A model generated the notes under the pieces. That model was not told the origin of the DNA. It ran no database searches and worked only from the letters and a program-made list of their open reading frames with translations. The position numbers were made by a program, and so were the translations under genes. A stretch of DNA of 64,000 bases from Streptomyces sp. NBC_00663 (GTDB lineage Bacteria > Actinomycetota > Actinomycetes > Streptomycetales > Streptomycetaceae). This document shows, piece after piece, positions 35,060 to 43,643 of this stretch; position 1 is the first letter of the stretch, and every line of letters starts with the position of its first letter. The stretch is from assembly GCF_036226885.1 (NCBI RefSeq), contig NZ_CP109027.1, forward strand, positions 1,984,001 to 2,048,000. Reading direction: 5' to 3'.

Positions 35060-35500
35060 GTGGTCACCTTCTTCCTCGAACGCACGGCCCCCCTGCCGCG
35101 GGCCGAAACCTGGCGCCGCCTGACGGAGTGGCCCCGCCACGGTGAGGTCGTCCCACTGACCCGCGTGAAGGTCGAGACGGCCGGCCCTACCGGCGTGGGC
35201 ACGGTGTTCGTGGCCCGGACCGGCGTGGGGCCGGTGGCCTTCGACGACCGCATGGAGGTCACGGTGTGGCACCCACCGACGGATTCCGACCCCGGGTTGT
35301 GCCGGCTGGAGAAGCGGGGGCGGGTCGTCACCGGGTGGGCGGAGATCGAGGTGGGGCCGGGACCGGGGGGACGGAGCCGGGTGGTGTGGCGGGAGGAGCT
35401 GGGGTTTTGGTTTCTGCCGGGGGTGGTGGATCCAGTGACGCGGAGGGTGGCTCGGTATGTGTTCGGGCGGGCGGTCAATCGGTTGTTGAGGATGGGGTGA
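35060..35500 (+). CDS. SRPBCC-fold protein
   Basis: A 146-aa protein of the START/Bet v1-like SRPBCC superfamily, starting MVTFFLERTAPLPRAETWRRLTEWPRH, where such proteins bind hydrophobic ligands. It has the expected strand pattern with RMEVTVWHPPTDSDPG and a long C-terminal helix DPVTRRVARYVFGRAVNRLL. The start is GTG at 35060. It is isolated, convergent with the large NACHT gene 3 bp away. The ligand is unknown. Confidence 0.8.
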   Translation: MVTFFLERTAPLPRAETWRRLTEWPRHGEVVPLTRVKVETAGPTGVGTVFVARTGVGPVAFDDRMEVTVWHPPTDSDPGLCRLEKRGRVVTGWAEIEVGPGPGGRSRVVWREELGFWFLPGVVDPVTRRVARYVFGRAVNRLLRMG

Positions 35501-35503
35501 GGG

Positions 35504-38500
35504 TCATCGGTGGTCGGAGACACGGCCCGGTACGAGTCGCCGTAGAGCCTCCTGAGTCTCCGGGTCGGTGGAGAAGAGGACGACGCCTGTTCTGCTGCGG
35601 GTGAGGAGGACGCGGTAGGCGTTTCTGATCACCGGGTCGGCGCTCTCGTCGCTCATCGGGATCGCCCGGAGGCGGGGGTCGGCGTTCGCCTCCCGCACAG
35701 TGATCCACCGCCCGTCGCGGTAGAGCAGGTCCGGCCCCAGGATCACTCCGCACCAGTCGTACTCGTAGCCCTGGACGGTCTGCGGGGTGCCGATCCGGTC
35801 GAGACGCGCCGTGGGGTGCGTCGGCTTCTGCCAGAGACGGTGCCACTCCCCCACGCGTACACCTGAACCCTCGGCCCCGGCCGATGTCCAGCACGCTCCC
35901 GCCGCCAGCCGTACCGTGGAGCCCTCCTCCTGGCGCGCTTTCAGGAAGGTCTCCATCTCTTCCGGACCGTCGGCCGTGAGTACGACATGACGGTCGTCCG
36001 GGATCCAGGGTGCGGCGTCCTCTTCGGGGGCGAGCAGCTTCGAGACCCAGAGCGGGTAGACGCCGCTTCCGCCGAAGCGCAGGGGATCGTCGAGGGTCAG
36101 GACATCGACGGGCAGGCCACGCTCCTGCGCGGTGGCGAGGATCACGTCGGCGCTCGCTTCTCCTTCGGGCCGCAGGGTGGCGCCCTCGTCCAGGAGGAAG
36201 ACGCACACGTCCGCGGAGTCGAGCAGTTCGCCGATCCGCCGGTCCGGGGACCATGGAGTGCCCCAGGTGTTCAACGCGGACCGCCCGATCTGCCCGCAGT
36301 CGAATACCAGCAGGTCGAATTCATGACGCCCGGACGGCCCGCTCGTCACGCCGCCGGGGATGCCGTCGGCGGGCTCGCCCGCTCGGCCGGTCTCACGTCG
36401 GACGACCTCGTCGACCGCGTGCCCCACGCTCTCCCCGAAGGGGGTCCAGCCGGTGACGTAGACCGCTGTGGCCCCGAGCTGCCGCACCTCCAGGAATAGC
36501 CTCACCGCCGCTGCCGTCTTTCCCGTACCCGCTGCCCCTCTCACCAGCAGGACCCGCTTCTCCCGCCGACTCACCGCGGCCATGGCCAGGCCCACCACGA
36601 GTGTCTGCGCACGCAGCGGGTGGAAGGGCAGGGGCGACTCGTGGTTTCCGAGGGCGGTCAGCACTCCTGGCAAGGGGACGTGCGCGCCCGCCAGCAGCAG
36701 GTCCGCCGCGTCCGTCCCGGAACCGGCGGCGATACGGTTGCGCAGCCAGTCCGTGAACAGTGCCCGGTCGTCGGCGAGGAAGAGCCGATCGGAGCCTGCC
36801 GTGCTCCGGCCGGTCGTGTTGTACAGAAAGGCCGCCACGTCGACCGTCCGGGAGCGACGCCTCAACGGCGCGTTCGTGTCGTACAGGTGGGCCCTGCGGG
36901 CACGCGCGCGCTCCAAGGGATTGACTCCGTTGCCGTGGTCGCCGAACCGGACGAGACGAGGTTCGTCAGGGTCCACGCCCAGCACCGGCCAGGGTCTCAA
37001 CTCGACGCACACGTAGGCGGGTTCGCCGGTCGCGGGGTCCCAGCCCGCCAGCGTGACGTCCGCCGGTCCGTCGGCCGGCCCGCCGAGTTCGCCCAGCAAC
37101 ACCGTGACCGCTTCGAGGCCGGCATCGAGCAGGACCGCCGCCAGCGCGGCGAAGTCACCGCGCAACTCGTCCAGCCTGCTGGGGTCGGCCGACGTTCGCG
37201 GATGTTTGCGGACTTCCGCCTGCCACACGTCCGTCGCGACCTCGGAGACGGTCGCGGCCAGCGCTCCGGCGGACGTACGCAGGAGGAACGAGCCGTTGCG
37301 CGGATGCCGCTGCCGAAGTGCTCCCGGCTCCGGTTCACCCGGCTCTGCCGCCCCATCGAGCGCACCGGCACCGTCCGCCTCCGCCCCGGCCGCCGGCCCC
37401 ACCTCGTAGACGTCCCCCCGCGGCGTCCGCAGCCGAACCGGCCCGCCCCCCACAGGAACGGACCGGGTCTCCCCGGGCGGAACCGTCACCGTGCGCGGGA
37501 CGGCCCCGTCGCTCAGCACTTCGACGACCCGGGGATACGTGTCCGGCACGACAATCGCCGTGTCCTGGGAGGTGGCCCGTTCGGCGCCCAGCGTCAGCGA
37601 GAAGCCGGACCGGGACACCGTCAGCAGGGCGTCACCGACCGCGTCCCCGATGACGGCCACGTCGTCGGCGGTCACCCCGGGCGGGGCCGGCCGGTGCTCC
37701 AGGGCGACGTCGGGCACCCGATACACGGCGGCCGTCACCAGCTGCCAGGCTGCCGTGCTCGCGCGTACCGACTCGGGCAGCCGGGGCCAGGCACCGGCCA
37801 GCCAGTCGGCGATGCCCTCACGGTGTTCCTCGACGAGCGCGCGGAGCGCGGGGAGCAGCAGGGCGTCGACGGTCGCCGAACCGTCCTCGACGGTCAGCCC
37901 TCCGCTCACATCGAGCCAATTGAGCCGCTCCTCGACGCGCAGCGCGGGTGAGATGTGGACGTGGACCTGCTCCAGGACGTTGCCGAGCTGCCAGAGGGGG
38001 TCGTCCGGGGCGCTTGCCGCGAGCAGTTCCGCCAGTTCGGCCCGCAGGGCCGGCAACAGCTCCGTGCGAAGCGCCATCGCTTGTGGTGTCTGGGCCGCCG
38101 TCCAGGGGCTGAACCAGAGGTCCGCCTCGTCGCCCGCGTCCAGGAGGGGGAACACGCGCAGGCGGACGGCCCGGATCAGCTCCGGTTCGATGCGGGTCGC
38201 GACGCTGAGGGCCACGGCCAGCCGACGGGCGCCGGGCGGGGGTTCGGGAAGGCCGGCGGGTATCGCCAGGAGGGCGGGCCGGCGGGGCGGTGGTGCAAAG
38301 CGGCGGGCGAGCGCTTCGGCTTCCGGGCCCGGGATCCGCTCAAGCAGTTCCAGGAAGGCGTCGGTCTCGTCCTGAGGGACCTGGGCCGGGTGCGGGAGCA
38401 CTTCGAGGACCGTCGCGCCGAGCAGGGCGAACGCGGCTGTCTCGGTGGCGGTTCGGGGTGGGAGGTGGCCGGCGACGCGGTCCCTCACGGCTTGGGCCAC

Positions 38501-40300
38501 ACGCGGTTCGAGTTCGGGCGCCTCGGCGAGCCCGGCCGCGACCAGCAGATGGATGCGCACGGCGTCGGACCGCTCCGGTGCCGCATCTCCGCGTTCGAGG
38601 GCGAGTTGGAGCAGCATCGAGCGTTCGCGGGGCCTCGCCAGCCCTACGGCGCAGAGGAAGATGTCCCGCCAGCGGTCGTCGTGGGCGTGCTCGGCCAGCA
38701 GCCCGAAGTCACCGTTCTCGACCAGCGAGTAGGCCGTCAGATAGTCCATGAACGGGCGGTGGACGAAGTCGATGTCTCCGTCGGGCAGCGACCGCAGCAC
38801 GCCCGAGCGGTTGAGGAGAAAGGCCAGCGCCTCCTCCGGAGTGGGCACCTGGGTCAACCGTGCTCTGCTGTCGTCGATCACCAGGCATGCCCGGTTGTAC
38901 GACACCGCGTTCTGCCAGTTGCGGACCATCCAGTACGCGAGGTCGCCGAGCAGCCTCACCTGCACTGCCTGCGTAAGCGTCCCTCGGACGTCCAGGGCGA
39001 CACCCCGCTCGGCGTCCCTCCTGCCGAGCATCATCTCCAGAAGGCCGGCGTACAGGGCGGCACGTGTCCCCGGCAGCTGTCCGTCACGCTCGTCGTGAAC
39101 CGCGCACAGGACCGCGCACATCAAGGGAGTGGTGGCGATCTCCGCCAGGTCGGCCCGCTCCCGCAGCAGCGACAGCAGTGCTTCCGCCCGTGCGGCGGCC
39201 ACCGCACTCCCGTAACGCGCCCGGTACCAGCGCCGTACGGCGCGTCGCACGTCCGCAGCCGAGAAGGGGAGGAGCTGCACATCAACGAAATGGAGGTCGC
39301 CGAGCCAGCTCTCGCCGACGGCCTTGGTGCGGCAGCTGACGACCCATCGGTTCAGTGGGTAGGCGGCGCACAGCTCTCCCACCCAATGGCGCACATGGGC
39401 ACGTTCGGCTTCCGGGAGTTCGTCCACGCCGTCGACGAGGAGAAGGCCGCGTCCCTGTGCCAGGACCCGCCGCGCCCAGGCCGGGGGCGCGGACAGCGGA
39501 CAGCCCCCGGTCGACAGGAGGCCCGACGGCCCCGGCAGGAGGCCTTCTCGGATCAAGCCGCGTACCGGCAGGAAGAACGGTACGAGGGCGGGCTGGTCGT
39601 ACGGTTGCGACCCGAGGTCTGCTGCGGCCCGTACCGCGAGCCACTGCAAGGCCGTCGTCTTGCCCGCCCCCGCCGTGCCGCGCAGCACGAGCCGGGGGTT
39701 CTCGAGAGAGACCTCCTCGAACGACCGCGGCTGCGCGTCGAAGTCCGAAGCGCGGCGGATCACGACCGGCGGCACATAGGTCGGGGCGAGCTCGGTCACG
39801 GGGCCGACGCCGGAGGGCGCACCGAAGAGGCGTGTGCTGCCGTACTTCGCTGTGACGTACTCCCGGTACCTGCGTTCGAACTCGATGTCGCTCGTATCGG
39901 GGGTCCGTACGAAGTCGAGCACCAGACGGCAGACGGCCGTCACCAGGCGCCGCGCCTCCTGTTGCTGCCGCGCCGACAGTCCTTGGCGCTGAATCTCGTC
40001 CAACAGCCGTTCGGCCAGGCGGACATGTGTCGCATCCCAGTTCCGGAGGTCCGCCGGCGCCCAGCGGACCAGCAGCCGTACCGCCCCGCGCACCACTTTG
40101 AGGACGTCGGACAACTCCTCCTCGGACAGGTCGACGACAGCGGCGTACCCGACCGTTCGCCGTACCACCGCCGGCACGAACTCTGCGATGACAGGCTCCA
40201 GTTCAGCCCTGTCGGCAGACGTCGGCTCGTGCCCGAACAGCTGCCCGAGCATGGGCAGCACGGCCTCGGACAACCCGGGTTCGACGAAATCCCCCTCCAC
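35504..40300 (-). CDS. NACHT-domain STAND NTPase fused to DUF2075-type helicase module
   Basis: A giant protein of about 1,598 aa. An N-terminal helical region (about 1-190) precedes a NACHT ATPase with Walker A RGTAGAGKTT (about 208-216) and Walker B GLLLVDGVDELPE (about 285-297). A long helical or repeat segment follows (about 400-900). A C-terminal module starts with a DUF2075-type nuclease-like element (VTLAGWDPATGEPAYVCVEL, about 1081-1101) and a second P-loop, LLVRGAAGTGKTAAAV (about 1251-1266). It then has FLLDEGATLRPEG and a superfamily I tail, GTPQTVQGYEYDWCGVILG and RNAYRVLLTRSRTG. Such architecture suggests a signal-sensing ATPase driving a nucleic-acid-acting effector. The GTG at 40300 is the likely start. 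It is divergent from the TIR operon. Confidence 0.85.
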   Translation of the reverse strand: MEGDFVEPGLSEAVLPMLGQLFGHEPTSADRAELEPVIAEFVPAVVRRTVGYAAVVDLSEEELSDVLKVVRGAVRLLVRWAPADLRNWDATHVRLAERLLDEIQRQGLSARQQQEARRLVTAVCRLVLDFVRTPDTSDIEFERRYREYVTAKYGSTRLFGAPSGVGPVTELAPTYVPPVVIRRASDFDAQPRSFEEVSLENPRLVLRGTAGAGKTTALQWLAVRAAADLGSQPYDQPALVPFFLPVRGLIREGLLPGPSGLLSTGGCPLSAPPAWARRVLAQGRGLLLVDGVDELPEAERAHVRHWVGELCAAYPLNRWVVSCRTKAVGESWLGDLHFVDVQLLPFSAADVRRAVRRWYRARYGSAVAAARAEALLSLLRERADLAEIATTPLMCAVLCAVHDERDGQLPGTRAALYAGLLEMMLGRRDAERGVALDVRGTLTQAVQVRLLGDLAYWMVRNWQNAVSYNRACLVIDDSRARLTQVPTPEEALAFLLNRSGVLRSLPDGDIDFVHRPFMDYLTAYSLVENGDFGLLAEHAHDDRWRDIFLCAVGLARPRERSMLLQLALERGDAAPERSDAVRIHLLVAAGLAEAPELEPRVAQAVRDRVAGHLPPRTATETAAFALLGATVLEVLPHPAQVPQDETDAFLELLERIPGPEAEALARRFAPPPRRPALLAIPAGLPEPPPGARRLAVALSVATRIEPELIRAVRLRVFPLLDAGDEADLWFSPWTAAQTPQAMALRTELLPALRAELAELLAASAPDDPLWQLGNVLEQVHVHISPALRVEERLNWLDVSGGLTVEDGSATVDALLLPALRALVEEHREGIADWLAGAWPRLPESVRASTAAWQLVTAAVYRVPDVALEHRPAPPGVTADDVAVIGDAVGDALLTVSRSGFSLTLGAERATSQDTAIVVPDTYPRVVEVLSDGAVPRTVTVPPGETRSVPVGGGPVRLRTPRGDVYEVGPAAGAEADGAGALDGAAEPGEPEPGALRQRHPRNGSFLLRTSAGALAATVSEVATDVWQAEVRKHPRTSADPSRLDELRGDFAALAAVLLDAGLEAVTVLLGELGGPADGPADVTLAGWDPATGEPAYVCVELRPWPVLGVDPDEPRLVRFGDHGNGVNPLERARARRAHLYDTNAPLRRRSRTVDVAAFLYNTTGRSTAGSDRLFLADDRALFTDWLRNRIAAGSGTDAADLLLAGAHVPLPGVLTALGNHESPLPFHPLRAQTLVVGLAMAAVSRREKRVLLVRGAAGTGKTAAAVRLFLEVRQLGATAVYVTGWTPFGESVGHAVDEVVRRETGRAGEPADGIPGGVTSGPSGRHEFDLLVFDCGQIGRSALNTWGTPWSPDRRIGELLDSADVCVFLLDEGATLRPEGEASADVILATAQERGLPVDVLTLDDPLRFGGSGVYPLWVSKLLAPEEDAAPWIPDDRHVVLTADGPEEMETFLKARQEEGSTVRLAAGACWTSAGAEGSGVRVGEWHRLWQKPTHPTARLDRIGTPQTVQGYEYDWCGVILGPDLLYRDGRWITVREANADPRLRAIPMSDESADPVIRNAYRVLLTRSRTGVVLFSTDPETQEALRRLVPGRVSDHR

Positions 40301-40418
40301 AGTGCCGAGTATCTCCGACTCCTTTGCCCCCGACCACGCCCCTCCGTCAGAATCGGCCTGTGAACACGCTCGGGGGAAGCACACTGATACGCCGTCACAT
40401 GGGCGCCACGGAAGTGCA
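40301..40418. promoter_or_regulatory. divergent promoter region of the NACHT and TIR-MoxR-vWA operons
   Basis: 118 bp separate the two divergent start codons. No strong -35/-10 pair or palindrome was identified by eye. Because the two transcripts share it, it is the likely control point for the whole system. Confidence 0.4.
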
Positions 40419-41708
40419 ATGCCCATGATCAACGTGTTCGTCAGCCACAGCTTCGGAGGCGATCCGCTGGCCGAGCGGATCACCCTGCGTGTCTTCGAAG
40501 GGCTCAGGACCGCGGCGCGGAACTACGACGTGAAGCTGGACAAGGTCCGGCTGCGGCCCGGCAGCGAGTGGTATCCGCAACTGATGTCATGGATAGCGGA
40601 GTGCGACGTCGCCGTGGTCTTTCTGAACGCGGCCGCCCTGGAGTCCACTTGGGTGCGTCGCGAGGTCAACATCCTGATGTGGCGGCGATCCCTGTGTCCG
40701 TCGCTGCGGGTCCTGCCGGTACTGATCGGTGAGGTGACGGCCGAACAGCTGCGGCAGAGCGGCTTCGAAGAACTTCTGCCCCTGCAGTACGACAAGGTCC
40801 CTTACAGCGCGGCCGACCGCTCGTACGCGGACCGGCTCGTCGAGGAGGTGCTCGGCCAGTTCGCCGAGCTGCCCGACGTACGGCACGAGACCGACCACAT
40901 GCGGTGCTGGATCGAGGACGTGGCGAGACTGCTGAACACGATCCACGACCAGAGGGCTCTGACGGCCACCGGCCGCGCCCTCGGCATCAGGGAAGAAGAC
41001 CTGCCTCAGATAGCGGCGTTCGCGGGTGGCGCCGAGTTCCTCGCGCACCACATGCTCGCCGCGGCGACGGTCGCGGGGCTCCGGGACGCCGTCCACGAGA
41101 TCGCGCGGAGCATGAGCGGCAGCCCGCTGACGGACCTCATCGCTCTTCTCACACCCACCTGGATCGATGCGGCGGCGGCCCGTCGGCTGCTCCCTCCGAA
41201 GGGGCTCGCGTCGAAACGCCTCGTGGCTCTCAACGCCCGGGAGACCGAGACCGCAGGACAGTACGTGGACCGTGCCATGTGCCGGCGGATCAAGTTCTAC
41301 CGGTACCAGACCGCGGGCGGCATCCCAGTGGGCGAGGACGCGCTCGACGACTTCGTGACGCAATGCGTCGAGGCCGTGCGCCGAGTGCTCTACCTCTCCG
41401 CCAGAAAGAAGCCCCAGGACTTCCGTCCGCGCAAGGACTATCTGCACTGTCTCATCCTCGACGTCCACGAGGTCCGGCCCCGGCTCGTCGAGCGGATCGT
41501 GGCCCGTGTGCACGACCTGTTCCCCTGGCTGGTCATCGTGTTGCTCGCCGACGCGTCCGATCCGGCCCGTACACGACTGTCGCCCCGGCTGGCGGATCTC
41601 GTGATCCTGCCGGCGCTCGCCGAGGAGGACGAGGATCTCGGGTACCAGCTCACCCAGGAACTCATGGACCTGCCCAATCGCCGCCACGGCCAGGAGGTAA
41701 GCGCATGA
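40419..41708 (+). CDS. TIR-domain protein
   Basis: A 429-aa protein. The N-terminal 130 residues are a TIR domain: INVFVSHSFGG (box 1-like), a 45-residue intervening region, CDVAVVFLNAAALESTW and the helix RREVNILMW. Glu82 in the WVRRE motif is in the position of the catalytic glutamate of NAD-hydrolysing TIR domains. The remaining 300 residues have no recognised domain and could sense a trigger or assemble. It starts the operon TIR-MoxR-vWA, overlapping the AAA gene by 4 nt. The ATG at 40419 follows ggaag. Predicted as the effector or adaptor of the conflict system. Confidence 0.85.
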   Translation: MPMINVFVSHSFGGDPLAERITLRVFEGLRTAARNYDVKLDKVRLRPGSEWYPQLMSWIAECDVAVVFLNAAALESTWVRREVNILMWRRSLCPSLRVLPVLIGEVTAEQLRQSGFEELLPLQYDKVPYSAADRSYADRLVEEVLGQFAELPDVRHETDHMRCWIEDVARLLNTIHDQRALTATGRALGIREEDLPQIAAFAGGAEFLAHHMLAAATVAGLRDAVHEIARSMSGSPLTDLIALLTPTWIDAAAARRLLPPKGLASKRLVALNARETETAGQYVDRAMCRRIKFYRYQTAGGIPVGEDALDDFVTQCVEAVRRVLYLSARKKPQDFRPRKDYLHCLILDVHEVRPRLVERIVARVHDLFPWLVIVLLADASDPARTRLSPRLADLVILPALAEEDEDLGYQLTQELMDLPNRRHGQEVSA

Positions 41709-42661
41709 CCGGTGAAGGCCTCCCTCAGCCCGTCACGCCCCACTGGGACGCTCCGGACCGCCACGACGGCCGCGTCTACCTCATGCACCAGCGGATCAAG
41801 CTGGCCGTCGACGTCGCCCTGGCCACCGGCCGACCACTGCTGCTGCGCGGGGAACCGGGTTCGGGCAAGTCGTCGCTCGCCGCGCACATCGCCTTCACCA
41901 GGCGGTGGCGGTACTACGAGCAGGTGGTCACCTCGCGGACCCAGGGCCGGGACCTGCTGTGGACGTACGACCATGTGCGCCGCCTCGGTGACGCGCAGAT
42001 CCGCCGTCCGGGAACCGAACTCGACGACGCGGCGTACGTGACACCGGGCCCGTTGTGGTGGGCGTTCAACCCGCTCTCAGCGGGCGGCGACCGGGAGACC
42101 AAGCGCGTCGACCCCCGGGAGGAGGTCAACCGGGGGCGCGAGCAGCACAGCGCCGTCGTCCTCATCGACGAGATCGACAAGGCCGACCCCGACATGCCCA
42201 ACAGCCTGCTCGTGCCGCTCGGTTCACATCGGTTCACAGTGCAGGAGACAGGCGAGGAAGTCGGCAAACACGTCCCGTCCGAGGGCGAGGAGCCCGGTCG
42301 TCACTTGGTGATCATCACGACCAACGAGGAAAGGGAGCTGCCCCAGGCCTTCCTGCGCCGCTGTGTCGTCCTCATGCTTGAGGAACCGGACCAAACCCGT
42401 CTGGTGAAGATCGCCGAGAAGCACTTCCAGACCGCCGTCGGCGCCTTCACCGCCGCCGACCGGGCACTCGCCGAGGAACTCGCCGACGCGCTGGTGGAGA
42501 CGCGGACGTATGCCAAGCAGCAGGGACTGCGGCCGCCCAGCACCGCGGAGTTCCTCGACGCGCTGCGTGCCTGCAAGGAGTTGATGATCGACACCGAGCA
42601 CCCCGACTGGGGCGAGCTGAAGAAGCTCACCCTGCTCAAACCGCAGCAGCCGGAAGCCTGA
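41705..42661 (+). CDS. MoxR-type AAA+ ATPase
   Basis: A 318-aa AAA+ ATPase of the MoxR/RavA type. Walker A is GEPGSGKS (49-56), Walker B VVLIDEIDKAD (151-161), sensor/arginine region VIITTNEERELPQAFLRRCVVLML. The C-terminal lid helices complete it. MoxR ATPases act as chaperones or remodellers that partner with vWA proteins; here the vWA-like gene follows 2 bp later and the TIR gene precedes it. The ATG overlaps the TIR stop (ATGA) behind an aggagg ribosome binding site. It would energise assembly or activation of the conflict system. Confidence 0.9.
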   Translation: MTGEGLPQPVTPHWDAPDRHDGRVYLMHQRIKLAVDVALATGRPLLLRGEPGSGKSSLAAHIAFTRRWRYYEQVVTSRTQGRDLLWTYDHVRRLGDAQIRRPGTELDDAAYVTPGPLWWAFNPLSAGGDRETKRVDPREEVNRGREQHSAVVLIDEIDKADPDMPNSLLVPLGSHRFTVQETGEEVGKHVPSEGEEPGRHLVIITTNEERELPQAFLRRCVVLMLEEPDQTRLVKIAEKHFQTAVGAFTAADRALAEELADALVETRTYAKQQGLRPPSTAEFLDALRACKELMIDTEHPDWGELKKLTLLKPQQPEA

Positions 42662-42663
42662 CC

Positions 42664-43632
42664 ATGACGTCGTCGGGCATCTGGCTGGGTGATGTGGCCC
42701 GTGCCATGGCCGCCCTGGGGGGCGGGGACCCGGAGACCGTGCGGGCCGTGCGCGAGTTGCTCGGTGTCGAGACGAGCGCCGACGCCGAGGCCGTACGTCC
42801 TCTCCCGGTACCGGACGGCGACCCACTACCCCAAGTTCCGGACGCCGCACCCGAGTTCCGTGCCCCCACCGCCGCTCCGGGACCGGCACTGCCGCCACCG
42901 GCTCCCGCCAAGGTCTCCGTCCCCGCACCCGGTGACGGACCGACGCTGCTCACCCCCCTGGTGCGGGCGGGCCGACCGCGCGTCGCCTGGACCACGCCCG
43001 CCCTGGCCACCGCCTCGCGCACCGGGCGTCCACCGGTGCGCGAGCCGCTGCTCGCGCCCAAGTCGACGTCCGCCATCATCCAGGCCGCCGTCTCCCGCCG
43101 GGAGCCCGACGGCGAAGTGGACATCCACCGCGCGGTGGGAAGGCTGGCCAAGGGGCTGCCCTTGAGTACGCTGCCACGTCGCCCGGCCCCGACGCTGCGG
43201 TTCGGCGTCCAGGTGCTGGTCGACCGGGGAACCGGCATGCAGCCGTTCCACCGGGATCAGGACGAGTTGATCGCGCACATCCGCAAGACGGTCGGCCAGG
43301 ACACCACCGACATCCTCCATTTCGAGGATTCTCCCGGCAACGGGGCCGGTCCGGCGGACCGTTGGCCGTGGCAACCGTACGATCCGCCCGCCTCCGGCAC
43401 CCGGGTCCTCGTTCTCACCGACTTGGGCCTCGGCGGCCCTCCCCGCCATCGGCGAGCGGGGCAGGCCGACTGGGAACGCTTCCTCGACCGGCTCGGCCGA
43501 GCAGGCTGTACGCCCGTCGTCTTCCTCCCCTACCCCCGCCACCGCTGGCCCTCCTGGGCCACCGACCGCGTTCGCATGGTCCCCTGGGACCGCAGGACCA
43601 CGGTCGGCTGGGTCCGTATGCACGACGGCTGA
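42664..43632 (+). CDS. degenerate vWA-like protein of the TIR-MoxR operon (SAV_2336-like)
   Basis: A 322-aa protein. An N-terminal helical segment (SGIWLGDVARAMAALGGGDPETVRAVRELLG) and a Pro-rich linker (about 45-95) precede an alpha/beta domain from about residue 178. That domain starts FGVQVLVDRGTGM and contains GTRVLVLTDLGLGG and CTPVVFLPYPRH, consistent with a von Willebrand A-type fold. Its MIDAS-like DRGTGM does not match the canonical DxSxS, so metal binding is doubtful. It resembles the SAV_2336 group of Streptomyces proteins, which sit beside AAA ATPases. It is probably the binding partner of the MoxR protein. The start is 2 bp after the AAA stop. Confidence 0.65.
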   Translation: MTSSGIWLGDVARAMAALGGGDPETVRAVRELLGVETSADAEAVRPLPVPDGDPLPQVPDAAPEFRAPTAAPGPALPPPAPAKVSVPAPGDGPTLLTPLVRAGRPRVAWTTPALATASRTGRPPVREPLLAPKSTSAIIQAAVSRREPDGEVDIHRAVGRLAKGLPLSTLPRRPAPTLRFGVQVLVDRGTGMQPFHRDQDELIAHIRKTVGQDTTDILHFEDSPGNGAGPADRWPWQPYDPPASGTRVLVLTDLGLGGPPRHRRAGQADWERFLDRLGRAGCTPVVFLPYPRHRWPSWATDRVRMVPWDRRTTVGWVRMHDG

Positions 43633-43643
43633 AACAGCGGCTC

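Noticed and set aside
35504..40300. The long NACHT gene as two separate genes joined by a frameshift
   Set aside because: The frame is continuous with consistent third-position GC throughout, so a single fusion is the simpler reading.
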